Shown here piece by piece: positions 43,593 through 52,240 of a stretch of 64,000 bases of DNA (the first letter of the stretch is position 1; every line of letters starts with the position of its first letter). This stretch comes from Barnesiella sp. An55 (GTDB taxonomy: Bacteria > Bacteroidota > Bacteroidia > Bacteroidales > Barnesiellaceae), in assembly GCF_002161555.1 (NCBI RefSeq), contig NZ_NFHZ01000017.1:1-64000 (forward strand), read 5' to 3'. Made by a program: the position numbers and the translations under genes. The notes below the pieces were generated by a model that saw only the letters and a program-made list of their open reading frames with translations, had not been told where the DNA came from and did no database searches.

Positions 43593-45368
43593 ATGAAAAC
43601 GAGAGTATTATATATTGTAATTATAATGATGGGGTTATGTGGTTGTAACGATTCTTTTTTGAATCGTTTGCCCGAAACGTCGTTGGTTACTGAAAATTTC
43701 TTCAACTCACCGTCCGATCTGGAGCTTTTTGTCAATAAATTGTACTTAAGTGAATCTCCTAAGTATTGGGATCCGGGAACCGACAATGTTGTTGCTTCGG
43801 AAAAGGATGAAATGTTGGATTTGATACATGGCAATATTACACCTGCTACGGTTGGTGGCTGGGATTGGGGCCAGATACGTGAGTTGAACTATTTCCTCGA
43901 TAATGCCGGTAAAGCGCAGGGTGACCAGGAATTGATAAACCATTATATTGGCATTGTGCGTATGTTGCGTGGTCGCGAATATTATGAAATGGTAAAGCGA
44001 TATAGTGATGTACCTTGGTATGACCGTGCTTTGAAAGATACCGAGGTCGATGAGCTATACAAGCCTCAAGATTCCCGCACCTTTGTCGTTGAGAAAATCA
44101 TGGAAGATTTGGATTTCGGGTGTAAAAATATTATGACCGACCTTGAGAATAGAACCGTTTACAACCGGTGGTATGCCTATGGCTTGCTGGCCCGTATAGC
44201 CTTGCATGAAGGTACGTTCAGAAAGTATCACACCGAACTGGGTTTGGAAAGTACTGCCGATGAGTTCCTTCGCAAAGCGGTTACGGCTTGTGAAGCTATC
44301 ATGGCAAATACTACCGACTTTGAGATTTATGATGCCGACGGTCCTGATAATTCGTATCGCAACCTGTTTATCAGCAATGATTTGAGCAAGTGTAAGGAGA
44401 TTATTCTGTTCAAAGATTATGATTATGATGCACAAATTAAGCATTATGCTTCGAATCATGTATTCTCCTATACTACCAATTTGAGTCGGGCTTTGATGGA
44501 GAGTTATCTGGTAAAGAAAGAGAATAAGGCTGTTCCGTTCTCTTCGGTAGAAAACTACCAGACTAAGACATTTATCGAAACCTTTGCCGATAGAGACCCC
44601 CGATATGCACAAACGTTTATGTATCCCGGTTACATACGACCGGGCGATGTACAACCGTTTGTCCCCAATATGAATTTGGGGGGGTATCCTCAAATCAAGT
44701 TCGTATCGAAAGATGCTCAGCAGATTATGCCGGGTACCTCATATAACGATCTTCCCTTGATGCGGCTGGGTGAGATATTGCTTATCTATGCCGAGGCCAA
44801 AGCCGAGTTGGGAACACTCAATCAAGAGGATCTCGATAAATCGATTAATAAGTTGAGAGATCGGGTAGGAATGCCTCACATGATCTTGTCGGAGTTGGTG
44901 ACCGATCCTATTTTGGAACAACAGTATCCCAATGTTTCGGGTGCCATGAAAAACGCAATTCTCGAAGTCCGTCGCGAACGTCGGGTCGAGTTGGCTTGTG
45001 AGGGATTTCGTAAAGATGATATTCTGCGGTGGCGTGTAGGGACCCTTCTCGAGATGCCACAAGGGGCCTATATTGCGGCTATTAACGAGGTATTCGATGT
45101 GACTGGTGACGGAGTTTCCGATGTGGGCATTTTCTTGAACAGTGCTTCGGTCAAGCCCATTTATAAAAAGAAGATATGCTACTATCTTGAGGATGAAAAT
45201 GGCGAAAAGACCGGTATTTCTCTCTCGGAAGGTGATCATGGTTATATTATTCTGACAAATGATTTGACCAGTCCCAAGAAATTTATCGAGCCTAAGTATT
45301 ATTATTTCCCGATACCTCAGGGCGAACGTGTTACCAATCCTAATTTACACGAAACAAATTTCTGGTAA
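43593..45368 (+). CDS. SusD/RagB-type glycan-binding lipoprotein
   Basis: A 591-residue outer-membrane lipoprotein that forms the lid of the SusC channel. The N-terminus ends in the lipobox LCGC, with lipidated Cys18. The SusD N-terminal half follows (about 20-200, NRLPETSLVTENFF), and the RagB/SusD C-terminal segment has LPLMRLGEILLIYAEAKAE (about 385-403) and VRRERRVELACEG (about 462-474). It partners the SusC gene 12 bases upstream. Confidence 0.96.
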   Translation: MKTRVLYIVIIMMGLCGCNDSFLNRLPETSLVTENFFNSPSDLELFVNKLYLSESPKYWDPGTDNVVASEKDEMLDLIHGNITPATVGGWDWGQIRELNYFLDNAGKAQGDQELINHYIGIVRMLRGREYYEMVKRYSDVPWYDRALKDTEVDELYKPQDSRTFVVEKIMEDLDFGCKNIMTDLENRTVYNRWYAYGLLARIALHEGTFRKYHTELGLESTADEFLRKAVTACEAIMANTTDFEIYDADGPDNSYRNLFISNDLSKCKEIILFKDYDYDAQIKHYASNHVFSYTTNLSRALMESYLVKKENKAVPFSSVENYQTKTFIETFADRDPRYAQTFMYPGYIRPGDVQPFVPNMNLGGYPQIKFVSKDAQQIMPGTSYNDLPLMRLGEILLIYAEAKAELGTLNQEDLDKSINKLRDRVGMPHMILSELVTDPILEQQYPNVSGAMKNAILEVRRERRVELACEGFRKDDILRWRVGTLLEMPQGAYIAAINEVFDVTGDGVSDVGIFLNSASVKPIYKKKICYYLEDENGEKTGISLSEGDHGYIILTNDLTSPKKFIEPKYYYFPIPQGERVTNPNLHETNFW

Positions 45369-45501
45369 TTATCTAATTTCCAATTAAATATAATCTCCTT
45401 TTCATCTTGTGCATGACATAAGATGGAGCCCAGGTTATACCCTGTGTTAGAATAACTTTCGGGTTGTTCAGAGGGAGATTATTGTCTAACAAAGAAAGAT
45501 T
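45369..45501. other. Structured spacer after susD
   Basis: The gap holds nested inverted repeats: TAATCTCC (45391-45398) with GGAGATTA (45474-45481), and CATCTT/AAGATG near 45403-45425. These could fold in the mRNA between susD and the enzyme genes and lower expression of the latter. No T-run and no promoter box were seen. Confidence 0.4.
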
Positions 45502-47010
45502 ATGAGATATTCTTATTCTATATTAATCCCGTTACTGGTGTTTGTAGCTTGGCCGCTTCAAGCCAAGGAGGTGGTTGTAACATTTGATAATCCGGCTGAG
45601 TTTTATGAGAAATATCGGTTTGTCGATGGAATCGAGGGTAAAGCCCTGGATTTGAGTTCCGATGCCTATCATCGCAATCCGGTTACGGTGGGGCAGATTG
45701 ATTCGCTCGATATGGCAGGCTCTTTTTCTTTGGGAATTTGGGTCAACACAACGAGTCGGGAAACAGGTCTGAAAGCATTGGTAAGTAATAAGCGTTCATA
45801 TGAGATGAAAGATGCCGGCATTATGTTGTCGGCTCAGGAAAATGGGTCGTGGTGCGTCTATTTTACCGATGGGACCAATTGGCAATGGGATTATCGTCCT
45901 ACTGTAGAACGGCAGCCCATTAATGATGGGAAGTGGCATTTCCTTGCTGTAACTCATAATGCCGATAAAGATGAGATGAAGATGTATTACGACGGGCTAA
46001 ATGTAGCTACTTATTGCACCAATGGGAATAAGTGCTTGGCGACGGGAAATCCTTTATATATAGGAAATCACATCGACGATCAATGGCACAGTTTCGAGGG
46101 CCTTTTAGACCGTTTCTCTTTTATCGATCGGGTGAAGAGTGAAGCTGAAATTGCCGATGAATATGAGCGGTTTACAGGAATCAGGCGAGAGGCTCGGCTA
46201 CCGTATTTTACTCCTGAGATAAATTTGATGGAGTTTAATATTTTCCATGGAGGTCATGAATTGGGTGAGCAGGTGGGCGTAAATCGCGTCGTAGAGGTGA
46301 TTAAAAAGTCTCATGCCGATATCATAGGTATGATTGAAACTTACGGAGCCGGGGCCGAAATAGCCGATGCCCTGGGGTATTATTTCTATTTGCGCAGTTC
46401 AAATCTTTCGATTATGAGCAAGTATCCCATAGAACAGACCTGGGATATGTTTCAGCCCTTCAACACGTGTGCTGCAACAATCCGTATCAGCGAGACTCAG
46501 GTCATCAATTATGTAAATCTGTGGCTCGATTACCGACCCATCACCGACGAGCAAGTGAGGGCACGATTGTCGGTCGAGGAGATAGAACAGCAAGAGTTGC
46601 CCACGCGTTATCGCGAGTTGACGGCCATATTGGGTGATATGCAACCCTTCTTTGACCAGAAAGGGGTGCCTCTCTTTGTCTCGGGAGACTTTAACAGTGG
46701 TTCTCATCTGGATTGGACCGAGGAGGCGAAACATCTGTTCGGTGGCTATGTATTGAAATGGCCTACCAGTGTACTGATGGAGAAGAGAGGTTTTAAGGAT
46801 TCGTATCGAGAACTCCATCCCGATCCTGTGAAGGATCCTTGCCTTACCTGGTCCACCATGTCGAAGCTCGACTTGCAATATCGCATCGACTTTATCTATT
46901 ATATGGGTGATAAAGTGAAAGCCGTTCGTTCTGAAATGCTTGACAAGCATCCGATACGTTTCCCGTCGGACCACGCGGCTATGATAACAACTTTCTCTTT
47001 TAAGAAATGA
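45502..47010 (+). CDS. LamG plus EEP (endonuclease/exonuclease/phosphatase) protein
   Basis: A 502-residue exported protein (signal peptide to about residue 21, LQA-KEV). Residues about 25-230 are a LamG/concanavalin-like fold, likely glycan binding (GSFSLGIWVNTTSRETG and WHFLAVTHNADKDEMKMYYDG). Residues about 240-502 form an EEP phosphodiesterase fold with all expected motifs: EFNIFHGG, GMIETYG, SGDFNSGSH, YRIDFIYY and PSDHAAM. An exported EEP enzyme in a PUL suggests cleavage of a phosphodiester or phosphomonoester in the target glycan or its lipid anchor. Its stop overlaps the GH20 start (ATGA). Confidence 0.85.
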   Translation: MRYSYSILIPLLVFVAWPLQAKEVVVTFDNPAEFYEKYRFVDGIEGKALDLSSDAYHRNPVTVGQIDSLDMAGSFSLGIWVNTTSRETGLKALVSNKRSYEMKDAGIMLSAQENGSWCVYFTDGTNWQWDYRPTVERQPINDGKWHFLAVTHNADKDEMKMYYDGLNVATYCTNGNKCLATGNPLYIGNHIDDQWHSFEGLLDRFSFIDRVKSEAEIADEYERFTGIRREARLPYFTPEINLMEFNIFHGGHELGEQVGVNRVVEVIKKSHADIIGMIETYGAGAEIADALGYYFYLRSSNLSIMSKYPIEQTWDMFQPFNTCAATIRISETQVINYVNLWLDYRPITDEQVRARLSVEEIEQQELPTRYRELTAILGDMQPFFDQKGVPLFVSGDFNSGSHLDWTEEAKHLFGGYVLKWPTSVLMEKRGFKDSYRELHPDPVKDPCLTWSTMSKLDLQYRIDFIYYMGDKVKAVRSEMLDKHPIRFPSDHAAMITTFSFKK

Positions 47011-48614
47011 ATATGATAGGTATGACAAAATATAAGATTTGGGTGATAATAGCTCTCATTGTTTTTCTGGGAAGATCCCATTCTTTTGCCGGTATATTGC
47101 CCTATCCCAATCATGTAGAGTGGAAGTCGGGCGAATATCGTATGGGGAGGAAAGCTCTTCTGTATTGCGATGTGTGTTTCAAGGAAGAGGTACGGCGAGC
47201 AATGGATGGCTTGGACAAGGCGGGTTTGTTGTCATACGACTTTTGTGACAAGTCGGGAGCTGATTTTCGTATCTGTTATACCAGTGAGATAAAGCCCGAA
47301 GGATATATGCTGGACATAAATTCTGATGGGATAACCATTTGTGCCTCAACTCAATCGGGCGTGTTTTATGCTATCCAGACCCTTAGGCAGGTAGCTCAGG
47401 AAGAGGGGGCTTCAATACTGTTCCCGTGCATGGTTGTCTGTGATTATCCGGCATTTGCCTGGCGTGGTTTCCTGTTGGATGAAGCACGTAACTTCCAGGG
47501 AAAGAGTGAGGTAAAGAAGCTTTTGGATGAAATGGCTGCATTGAAGATGAATGTGTTTCAATGGCACTTGACCGATGATCAGGGTTGGCGTATTGAAATC
47601 AAGAAATATCCCTTGCTGACCGCAGTGGGTGGGCATAGAGATTCTACTCAGCTCGACTGGTATGAGAGTACCGTATATGATGGCACGCCCGTGAGTGGAT
47701 TCTACACGCAAGACGATATTCGTGAGATTGTAGCTTATGCCGCCGATCGCCACATTACGGTGGTTCCCGAGATTGAATTTCCCGGGCACGCATCGGCTGC
47801 TATTGCGGCATATCCCTGGCTGGGATGTAGTCAAGACCCGATATCGGTACCTTGTAGTTATGGAGTATTTTCGGCTGTTTTCAATATAGCCGACAGTCGG
47901 GTGCAGACTTTCATCCGGGATGTGTTGGACGAAGTTTCGTCTCTTTTTCCTTCGGCGGTTATTCACATTGGAGGTGATGAGGTGAAATATGATGAGTGGC
48001 AAAACTCTCAAGCAATACAACAATTGATGGAGAAGGAACAGCTATCGACTCCGGCCGAGTTACAGATCTGGTTTGCCAATCGACTCTCAAGCTATTTGAG
48101 TCGAAAAGGAAAAATCATGATGGGGTGGAACGATATCACCGGCGACAAACTTCATGCGTTTCAACCCGATAGCGAGGTGCAAAGTAAACTCGACCCCGCT
48201 AATACGATTGTTCAGTTTTGGACAGGGGATCGCTCGATATTGAAGAAAGCCCTCGAGCGGCGTCTTAAAATTGTGAATACTCTGTGCGAATATACCTATT
48301 TGAATTATAACTACGATAAGATTGTTCCAGGGTTGGAGTATGGATACAAACCTATTTCGTTGGAGAAGGCCTATGACTTTAATCCGGTTCCCGAGTGGTT
48401 GGAGAGTGATCGGGATTTGATATTGGGCCTTTCGTGTGCCATGTGGGGCGAGTGGATTAACCGACCCGAAACAATGTATAAGATGGTCTATCCTCAGATT
48501 GCAGCCTATGCCGAAACGGGATGGACTCTACAAGAGAATAAAAATTTCGACAGATTCCAGCGCTCTTTGAGATTCTTCATCGATCGGTGGCAAGCTGCTC
48601 GGTATATACAATAA
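47007..48614 (+). CDS. GH20 beta-N-acetylhexosaminidase
   Basis: A 535-residue glycosidase releasing terminal beta-GlcNAc or beta-GalNAc by substrate-assisted catalysis. Signal peptide to about residue 28. The GH20b domain occupies about 30-130 and the TIM barrel about 135-490. The catalytic pair Asp324-Glu325 is in HIGGDEVKYDEW, and WHLTDDQGWRIEIKKYP is the conserved substrate-site segment. No lipobox is obvious, so it is probably periplasmic. The start overlaps the upstream EEP gene by ATGA. Confidence 0.95.
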   Translation: MNMIGMTKYKIWVIIALIVFLGRSHSFAGILPYPNHVEWKSGEYRMGRKALLYCDVCFKEEVRRAMDGLDKAGLLSYDFCDKSGADFRICYTSEIKPEGYMLDINSDGITICASTQSGVFYAIQTLRQVAQEEGASILFPCMVVCDYPAFAWRGFLLDEARNFQGKSEVKKLLDEMAALKMNVFQWHLTDDQGWRIEIKKYPLLTAVGGHRDSTQLDWYESTVYDGTPVSGFYTQDDIREIVAYAADRHITVVPEIEFPGHASAAIAAYPWLGCSQDPISVPCSYGVFSAVFNIADSRVQTFIRDVLDEVSSLFPSAVIHIGGDEVKYDEWQNSQAIQQLMEKEQLSTPAELQIWFANRLSSYLSRKGKIMMGWNDITGDKLHAFQPDSEVQSKLDPANTIVQFWTGDRSILKKALERRLKIVNTLCEYTYLNYNYDKIVPGLEYGYKPISLEKAYDFNPVPEWLESDRDLILGLSCAMWGEWINRPETMYKMVYPQIAAYAETGWTLQENKNFDRFQRSLRFFIDRWQAARYIQ

Positions 48615-48651
48615 TCTAAAATCTATGTTTCACTAAAAAAAATCAGTTATT

Positions 48652-49521
48652 ATGAAAAAGTTAACTTTACTTTTGGCGTGTGTGATTGCTTCGTTGGCAC
48701 AAGTGTGGTCACAGGTTACTATCTCTTTGGAAAATTTCCATATTCAAAGAGGCTCGGACATTGTAGTCAAATATAGCAATGGGGCTGGTAATCAGAAAGA
48801 TTATATCGGTATAGCGCCTCTTGGACAGGCAATTACCGGTATTCCAGGTGGATATACGACTACCTATGCCTATCTCGACAATCCAGGTTCGCAAGAGGGT
48901 ACATGCACCATTCCGGCCAACAACATGGGAGCTACAGGTGATGGCTATTATTGGGCCGTATATCTGTTGGACGACGGGTATAATGCCGCATCGGACTATA
49001 TACCTTTTTACTATGGCGATGAGGTTCCTCAGAATGAGAGTCCCGTTTTGTCGGTTGATGAGTGTACCCCCGATTATACGACGATTACCTTTACCGATAA
49101 TGAACTTTGGAGAATGCTTATTAAAGAGATAAGTGTCGATGGTGAGGTTTTAAGTCCCGATGATTATGCGGTTGAGGCGGGAGCACTCTATGTATTGAAA
49201 GATTTGACTTCGGCCGGCTCGCTCACGATTACGGCTTGGGATCATCCCGATGCAACGGTTCAATTGAATGCTTCGGCGGTTGAGACCGAACTTCTTGTTG
49301 ATAACATACGATTCCACAACAATCAACTGGTTATTGCCGGCGCACAGTCTTCGATTCAGTCGGTTGCAGTATATGCGTTGACCGGGGCATTGTTACAGAC
49401 TTATAAGGTGGCTTCGGAAGAGACTACAATTGATTTGAACTATCTGAATAGTGGGGTTTATGTAGTCCTGCTGAAAGGGAATACTACCCCCCAAGCGATT
49501 AAGATTATCATAAGACATTAA
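48652..49521 (+). CDS. Small secreted protein with T9SS-type tail, unknown function
   Basis: A 289-residue protein with a signal peptide to about residue 20 (VWS-QVT). An N-terminal beta domain (about 21-125) has the pattern YSNGAGNQKDYIGIAPLG, like small Fn3/Ig-type domains found at the start of some secreted phosphoesterases. A second beta domain follows (about 130-210). The end (about 215-289, with NSGVYVVLLKGNTTPQAIKIIIRH) looks like a type A T9SS sorting domain. No catalytic motif. Probably a surface glycan-binding protein of the PUL (inference). Confidence 0.7.
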   Translation: MKKLTLLLACVIASLAQVWSQVTISLENFHIQRGSDIVVKYSNGAGNQKDYIGIAPLGQAITGIPGGYTTTYAYLDNPGSQEGTCTIPANNMGATGDGYYWAVYLLDDGYNAASDYIPFYYGDEVPQNESPVLSVDECTPDYTTITFTDNELWRMLIKEISVDGEVLSPDDYAVEAGALYVLKDLTSAGSLTITAWDHPDATVQLNASAVETELLVDNIRFHNNQLVIAGAQSSIQSVAVYALTGALLQTYKVASEETTIDLNYLNSGVYVVLLKGNTTPQAIKIIIRH

Positions 49522-49528
49522 TGTTAAC

Positions 49529-49562
49529 TATATTCTGCCGATAGAAATATCGGCAGAATATA
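49529..49562. repeat. 15-bp hairpin with GAAA tetraloop inside the PUL
   Basis: A perfect 15-bp stem (49529-49543 with 49548-49562) capped by GAAA, a GNRA-type loop. It fills the spacer between the small secreted gene and the GH2 gene. No U-tract follows on the + strand, so it may protect or process the mRNA rather than end it. Confidence 0.8.
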
Positions 49563-49574
49563 ATAATCCCGATT

Positions 49575-52208
49575 ATGAGAAGAACGGTTGTTTCAATCCT
49601 GCTAAGTCTTTGTTTCTGCTATACGCTTTGGGGACATTCAGTTCAACCCGAGTTTTCGGTCGCCGGATTTTATCCCCTTGACGGTGTCGGGCGGGAAATC
49701 TATTCAATGAATCCATCATGGCTTTTTTACAGAGGTGATATGGTTGGTGCCGAGCAAAAGGAGTTTGATGACTCGAGGTGGACTCTGGTATCGTTTCCCC
49801 ATAGTATAGATACTTTGCCTACTGAGGCGAGTGGGTGCATCAATTATCAGGGTGTGTGCTGGTATAGAAAACATTTCTCTTCGTCCGACTCATTTGCTGG
49901 GAAAAAGCTGTTTCTCTATTTCGAGGCAATTATGGGTGAGGCTCGTGTATGGGTCAACGGCAAATTGTGTGCGACCCATTATGGAGGGTATTTACCTGTA
50001 ATAGTAGATATTACCGATAAACTGGAGCCCGAGAATGTGATCGCTGTCTATACCGACAACTCGAACTGTCCGCTCTATCCGCCAGGAAAACCTCAGGAGT
50101 TTCTCGATTTTACCTATTCGGGCGGGATTTATCGCGATTGTTGGTTGATTGCTCATAACCGGGTGTATATAACCGATGAGAATTATGCTGCAGAAGTAGG
50201 TGGGGGAGGACTATTCGTTTCATACAGTCGGGTTTCCGAGAAGTCGGCCGATGTGAATTTGAAGTTGCAGCTGAGAAATGAGACTTCTCGTATTTTTAGC
50301 GGGAAGGTGCTGTTTACGTTGCGAGCTCCGTCGGGTGAAACTGTAGCGCAAAAGAGCTGTCAGGTGCGGCTTTTGTCGGGGCGCTCGGGAAATTGTGAAA
50401 CATATATCAGGCTCAAGAAACCTTATTTGTGGTCTCCATCGTCTCCATCGTTATATCAATTGTATATCGAAGTCAAAGATGAGAACACGGGGGAAACAAT
50501 AGATGGCTATCGAAAAAAGATAGGCATACGCAGTATTGAGTTTAAAGGGTCGGATGGCTTGTGGGTAAACGGGAAACCTTATCCTCATCCGCTGATGGGC
50601 GTGAATCGGCATCAGGATTTTGCCGTAGTGGGCAATGCCATGACCAATAATCTGCATTGGAGAGATGCCATGAAGATAAAAGCTTTGGGACTGGAGGTCG
50701 TGCGTAATGCACATTATCCTCAAGATCCAGCATTTATGGATGCTTGTGACGCTTTGGGCCTTTTTGTCATTGAGAATACTCCAGGATGGCAATTTTGGAA
50801 CGATGAGCCAGTGTTTCAAGATCGTGTTTTCAGCGACATACGAAATATGATTCGTCGGGATCGAAACAGACCGTCGGTTTTCTTGTGGGAACCTATTTTA
50901 AATGAAACTTGGTATCCCGAGTCGTTTGTCGATAGTGCCGTGCAAATCGTTGGCGAGGAGTATCCCTATCACTATTCTCATGTAGTATGCGATTCTGAAG
51001 CTCGGGGAGCTTCGAAGTTTTCTGTTCGTTATGCTCATCCGGGGAATGGTGATACCGATATTGCGACAAAGGAGTTTGATAGCCGGGTCGCTTACTTTAC
51101 CCGAGAGTGGGGTGATAATGTTGATGACTGGAATTCTCATAATTCGACGAGTCGTGTGAGGCGGTCGTGGGGTGAAGTGCCTATGTTGGTACAGGCTATG
51201 CACTACGCCTTACCTCCCTATGTATGCACCAGTTATGATGCGTTATGGCGCACCTCCCGTCAGCATGTAGGTGGATGTTTGTGGCATTCGTTCGATCATC
51301 AGAGGGGATATCATCCCGATCCTTTTTATGGAGGATTGACCGATGTATTCAGACAACCCAAATATGCATATTACATGTTTATGGCACAACGTCCGATCGA
51401 TACTTTGGATATTCAGGCCGATAGTGGCCCAATGGTTTATATTGCGCATGAAATGACGCCTTTCTCACCTGCCGATGTGACAGTGTACAGCAATTGTGAT
51501 GAGGTAAGGCTGACTGTTTTCAAGGGAGGCAACACTTATAGTTATCACAAAAAGCTACAGAGTGAGGGGATGCCTTCACCAATTATCCGGTTTGAAAAGG
51601 TTTATCGGTTTATGGATGACAAGGCGCTTTCTCGCCAAAACCGGCACGATGAGGTATTCTTACTGGCCGAGGGCTTTCTGAATGGAGTAAAGGTGGCTGA
51701 GCATAAGCGTATGCCGGCCAGGCGTCCGGCTAAAATCGAACTTCGGTTGGATGATGAGCACATTGCTCCGATAGCCGACGGATCTGATTTAGTTACCGTG
51801 ATAGCTTCGGTGACCGACGAGCAGGGTACGGTTAAACGACTCAACAATTATCACATACGCTTTTCAATCGAAGGAGAGGGCCGGCTGGTTGCCAATGAGG
51901 CAACACATACCAATCCTCGAGCCGTTGAGTGGGGAACAGCACCTGTTTTGGTGCGTACAACCCTACGCCCCGGAAAGGTAAAGGTGCGTGCAGCTGTTGA
52001 TTTCCCTGGTTTACAGATGCCTCTACAGGGTGAGTTGGAGTTTGAGGTATTGCCGGCGCCCTATGGGGCTATCTATAATGAAGAAGATCGAGCAGGGGTG
52101 AGCGAATTGATCTCTACCGGAGATAGTGGTGAGGAGGTTGAGCAACGTAGCCGTCTTAACCAGGAGTTGAAAAGTGTAGAGCAACAGCAAACAGATTTTG
52201 GAGAGTAG
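49575..52208 (+). CDS. GH2-family glycoside hydrolase (beta-galactosidase-like)
   Basis: An 877-residue enzyme (signal peptide to about residue 20). It has the GH2 sugar-binding domain (about 40-200), Ig-like domain (about 205-315), TIM barrel (about 318-620) and C-terminal beta domains. The acid/base Glu444 follows Asn443 in LWEPILNETWYPE, and the nucleophile is Glu511 in FTREWGD. GH2 includes beta-galactosidases, beta-mannosidases and beta-glucuronidases; the overall pattern is nearest the beta-galactosidase-like group, but specificity is not proved. The last 40 residues are charged with no sorting tail. Confidence 0.92.
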   Translation: MRRTVVSILLSLCFCYTLWGHSVQPEFSVAGFYPLDGVGREIYSMNPSWLFYRGDMVGAEQKEFDDSRWTLVSFPHSIDTLPTEASGCINYQGVCWYRKHFSSSDSFAGKKLFLYFEAIMGEARVWVNGKLCATHYGGYLPVIVDITDKLEPENVIAVYTDNSNCPLYPPGKPQEFLDFTYSGGIYRDCWLIAHNRVYITDENYAAEVGGGGLFVSYSRVSEKSADVNLKLQLRNETSRIFSGKVLFTLRAPSGETVAQKSCQVRLLSGRSGNCETYIRLKKPYLWSPSSPSLYQLYIEVKDENTGETIDGYRKKIGIRSIEFKGSDGLWVNGKPYPHPLMGVNRHQDFAVVGNAMTNNLHWRDAMKIKALGLEVVRNAHYPQDPAFMDACDALGLFVIENTPGWQFWNDEPVFQDRVFSDIRNMIRRDRNRPSVFLWEPILNETWYPESFVDSAVQIVGEEYPYHYSHVVCDSEARGASKFSVRYAHPGNGDTDIATKEFDSRVAYFTREWGDNVDDWNSHNSTSRVRRSWGEVPMLVQAMHYALPPYVCTSYDALWRTSRQHVGGCLWHSFDHQRGYHPDPFYGGLTDVFRQPKYAYYMFMAQRPIDTLDIQADSGPMVYIAHEMTPFSPADVTVYSNCDEVRLTVFKGGNTYSYHKKLQSEGMPSPIIRFEKVYRFMDDKALSRQNRHDEVFLLAEGFLNGVKVAEHKRMPARRPAKIELRLDDEHIAPIADGSDLVTVIASVTDEQGTVKRLNNYHIRFSIEGEGRLVANEATHTNPRAVEWGTAPVLVRTTLRPGKVKVRAAVDFPGLQMPLQGELEFEVLPAPYGAIYNEEDRAGVSELISTGDSGEEVEQRSRLNQELKSVEQQQTDFGE

Positions 52209-52240
52209 ATATATAATTAGTAATCAATAAAATAAAATGT

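Noticed and set aside
45391-45481. Riboswitch between susD and the EEP gene
   Set aside because: Only simple nested inverted repeats are visible, with no known riboswitch core; recorded as a structured spacer instead.
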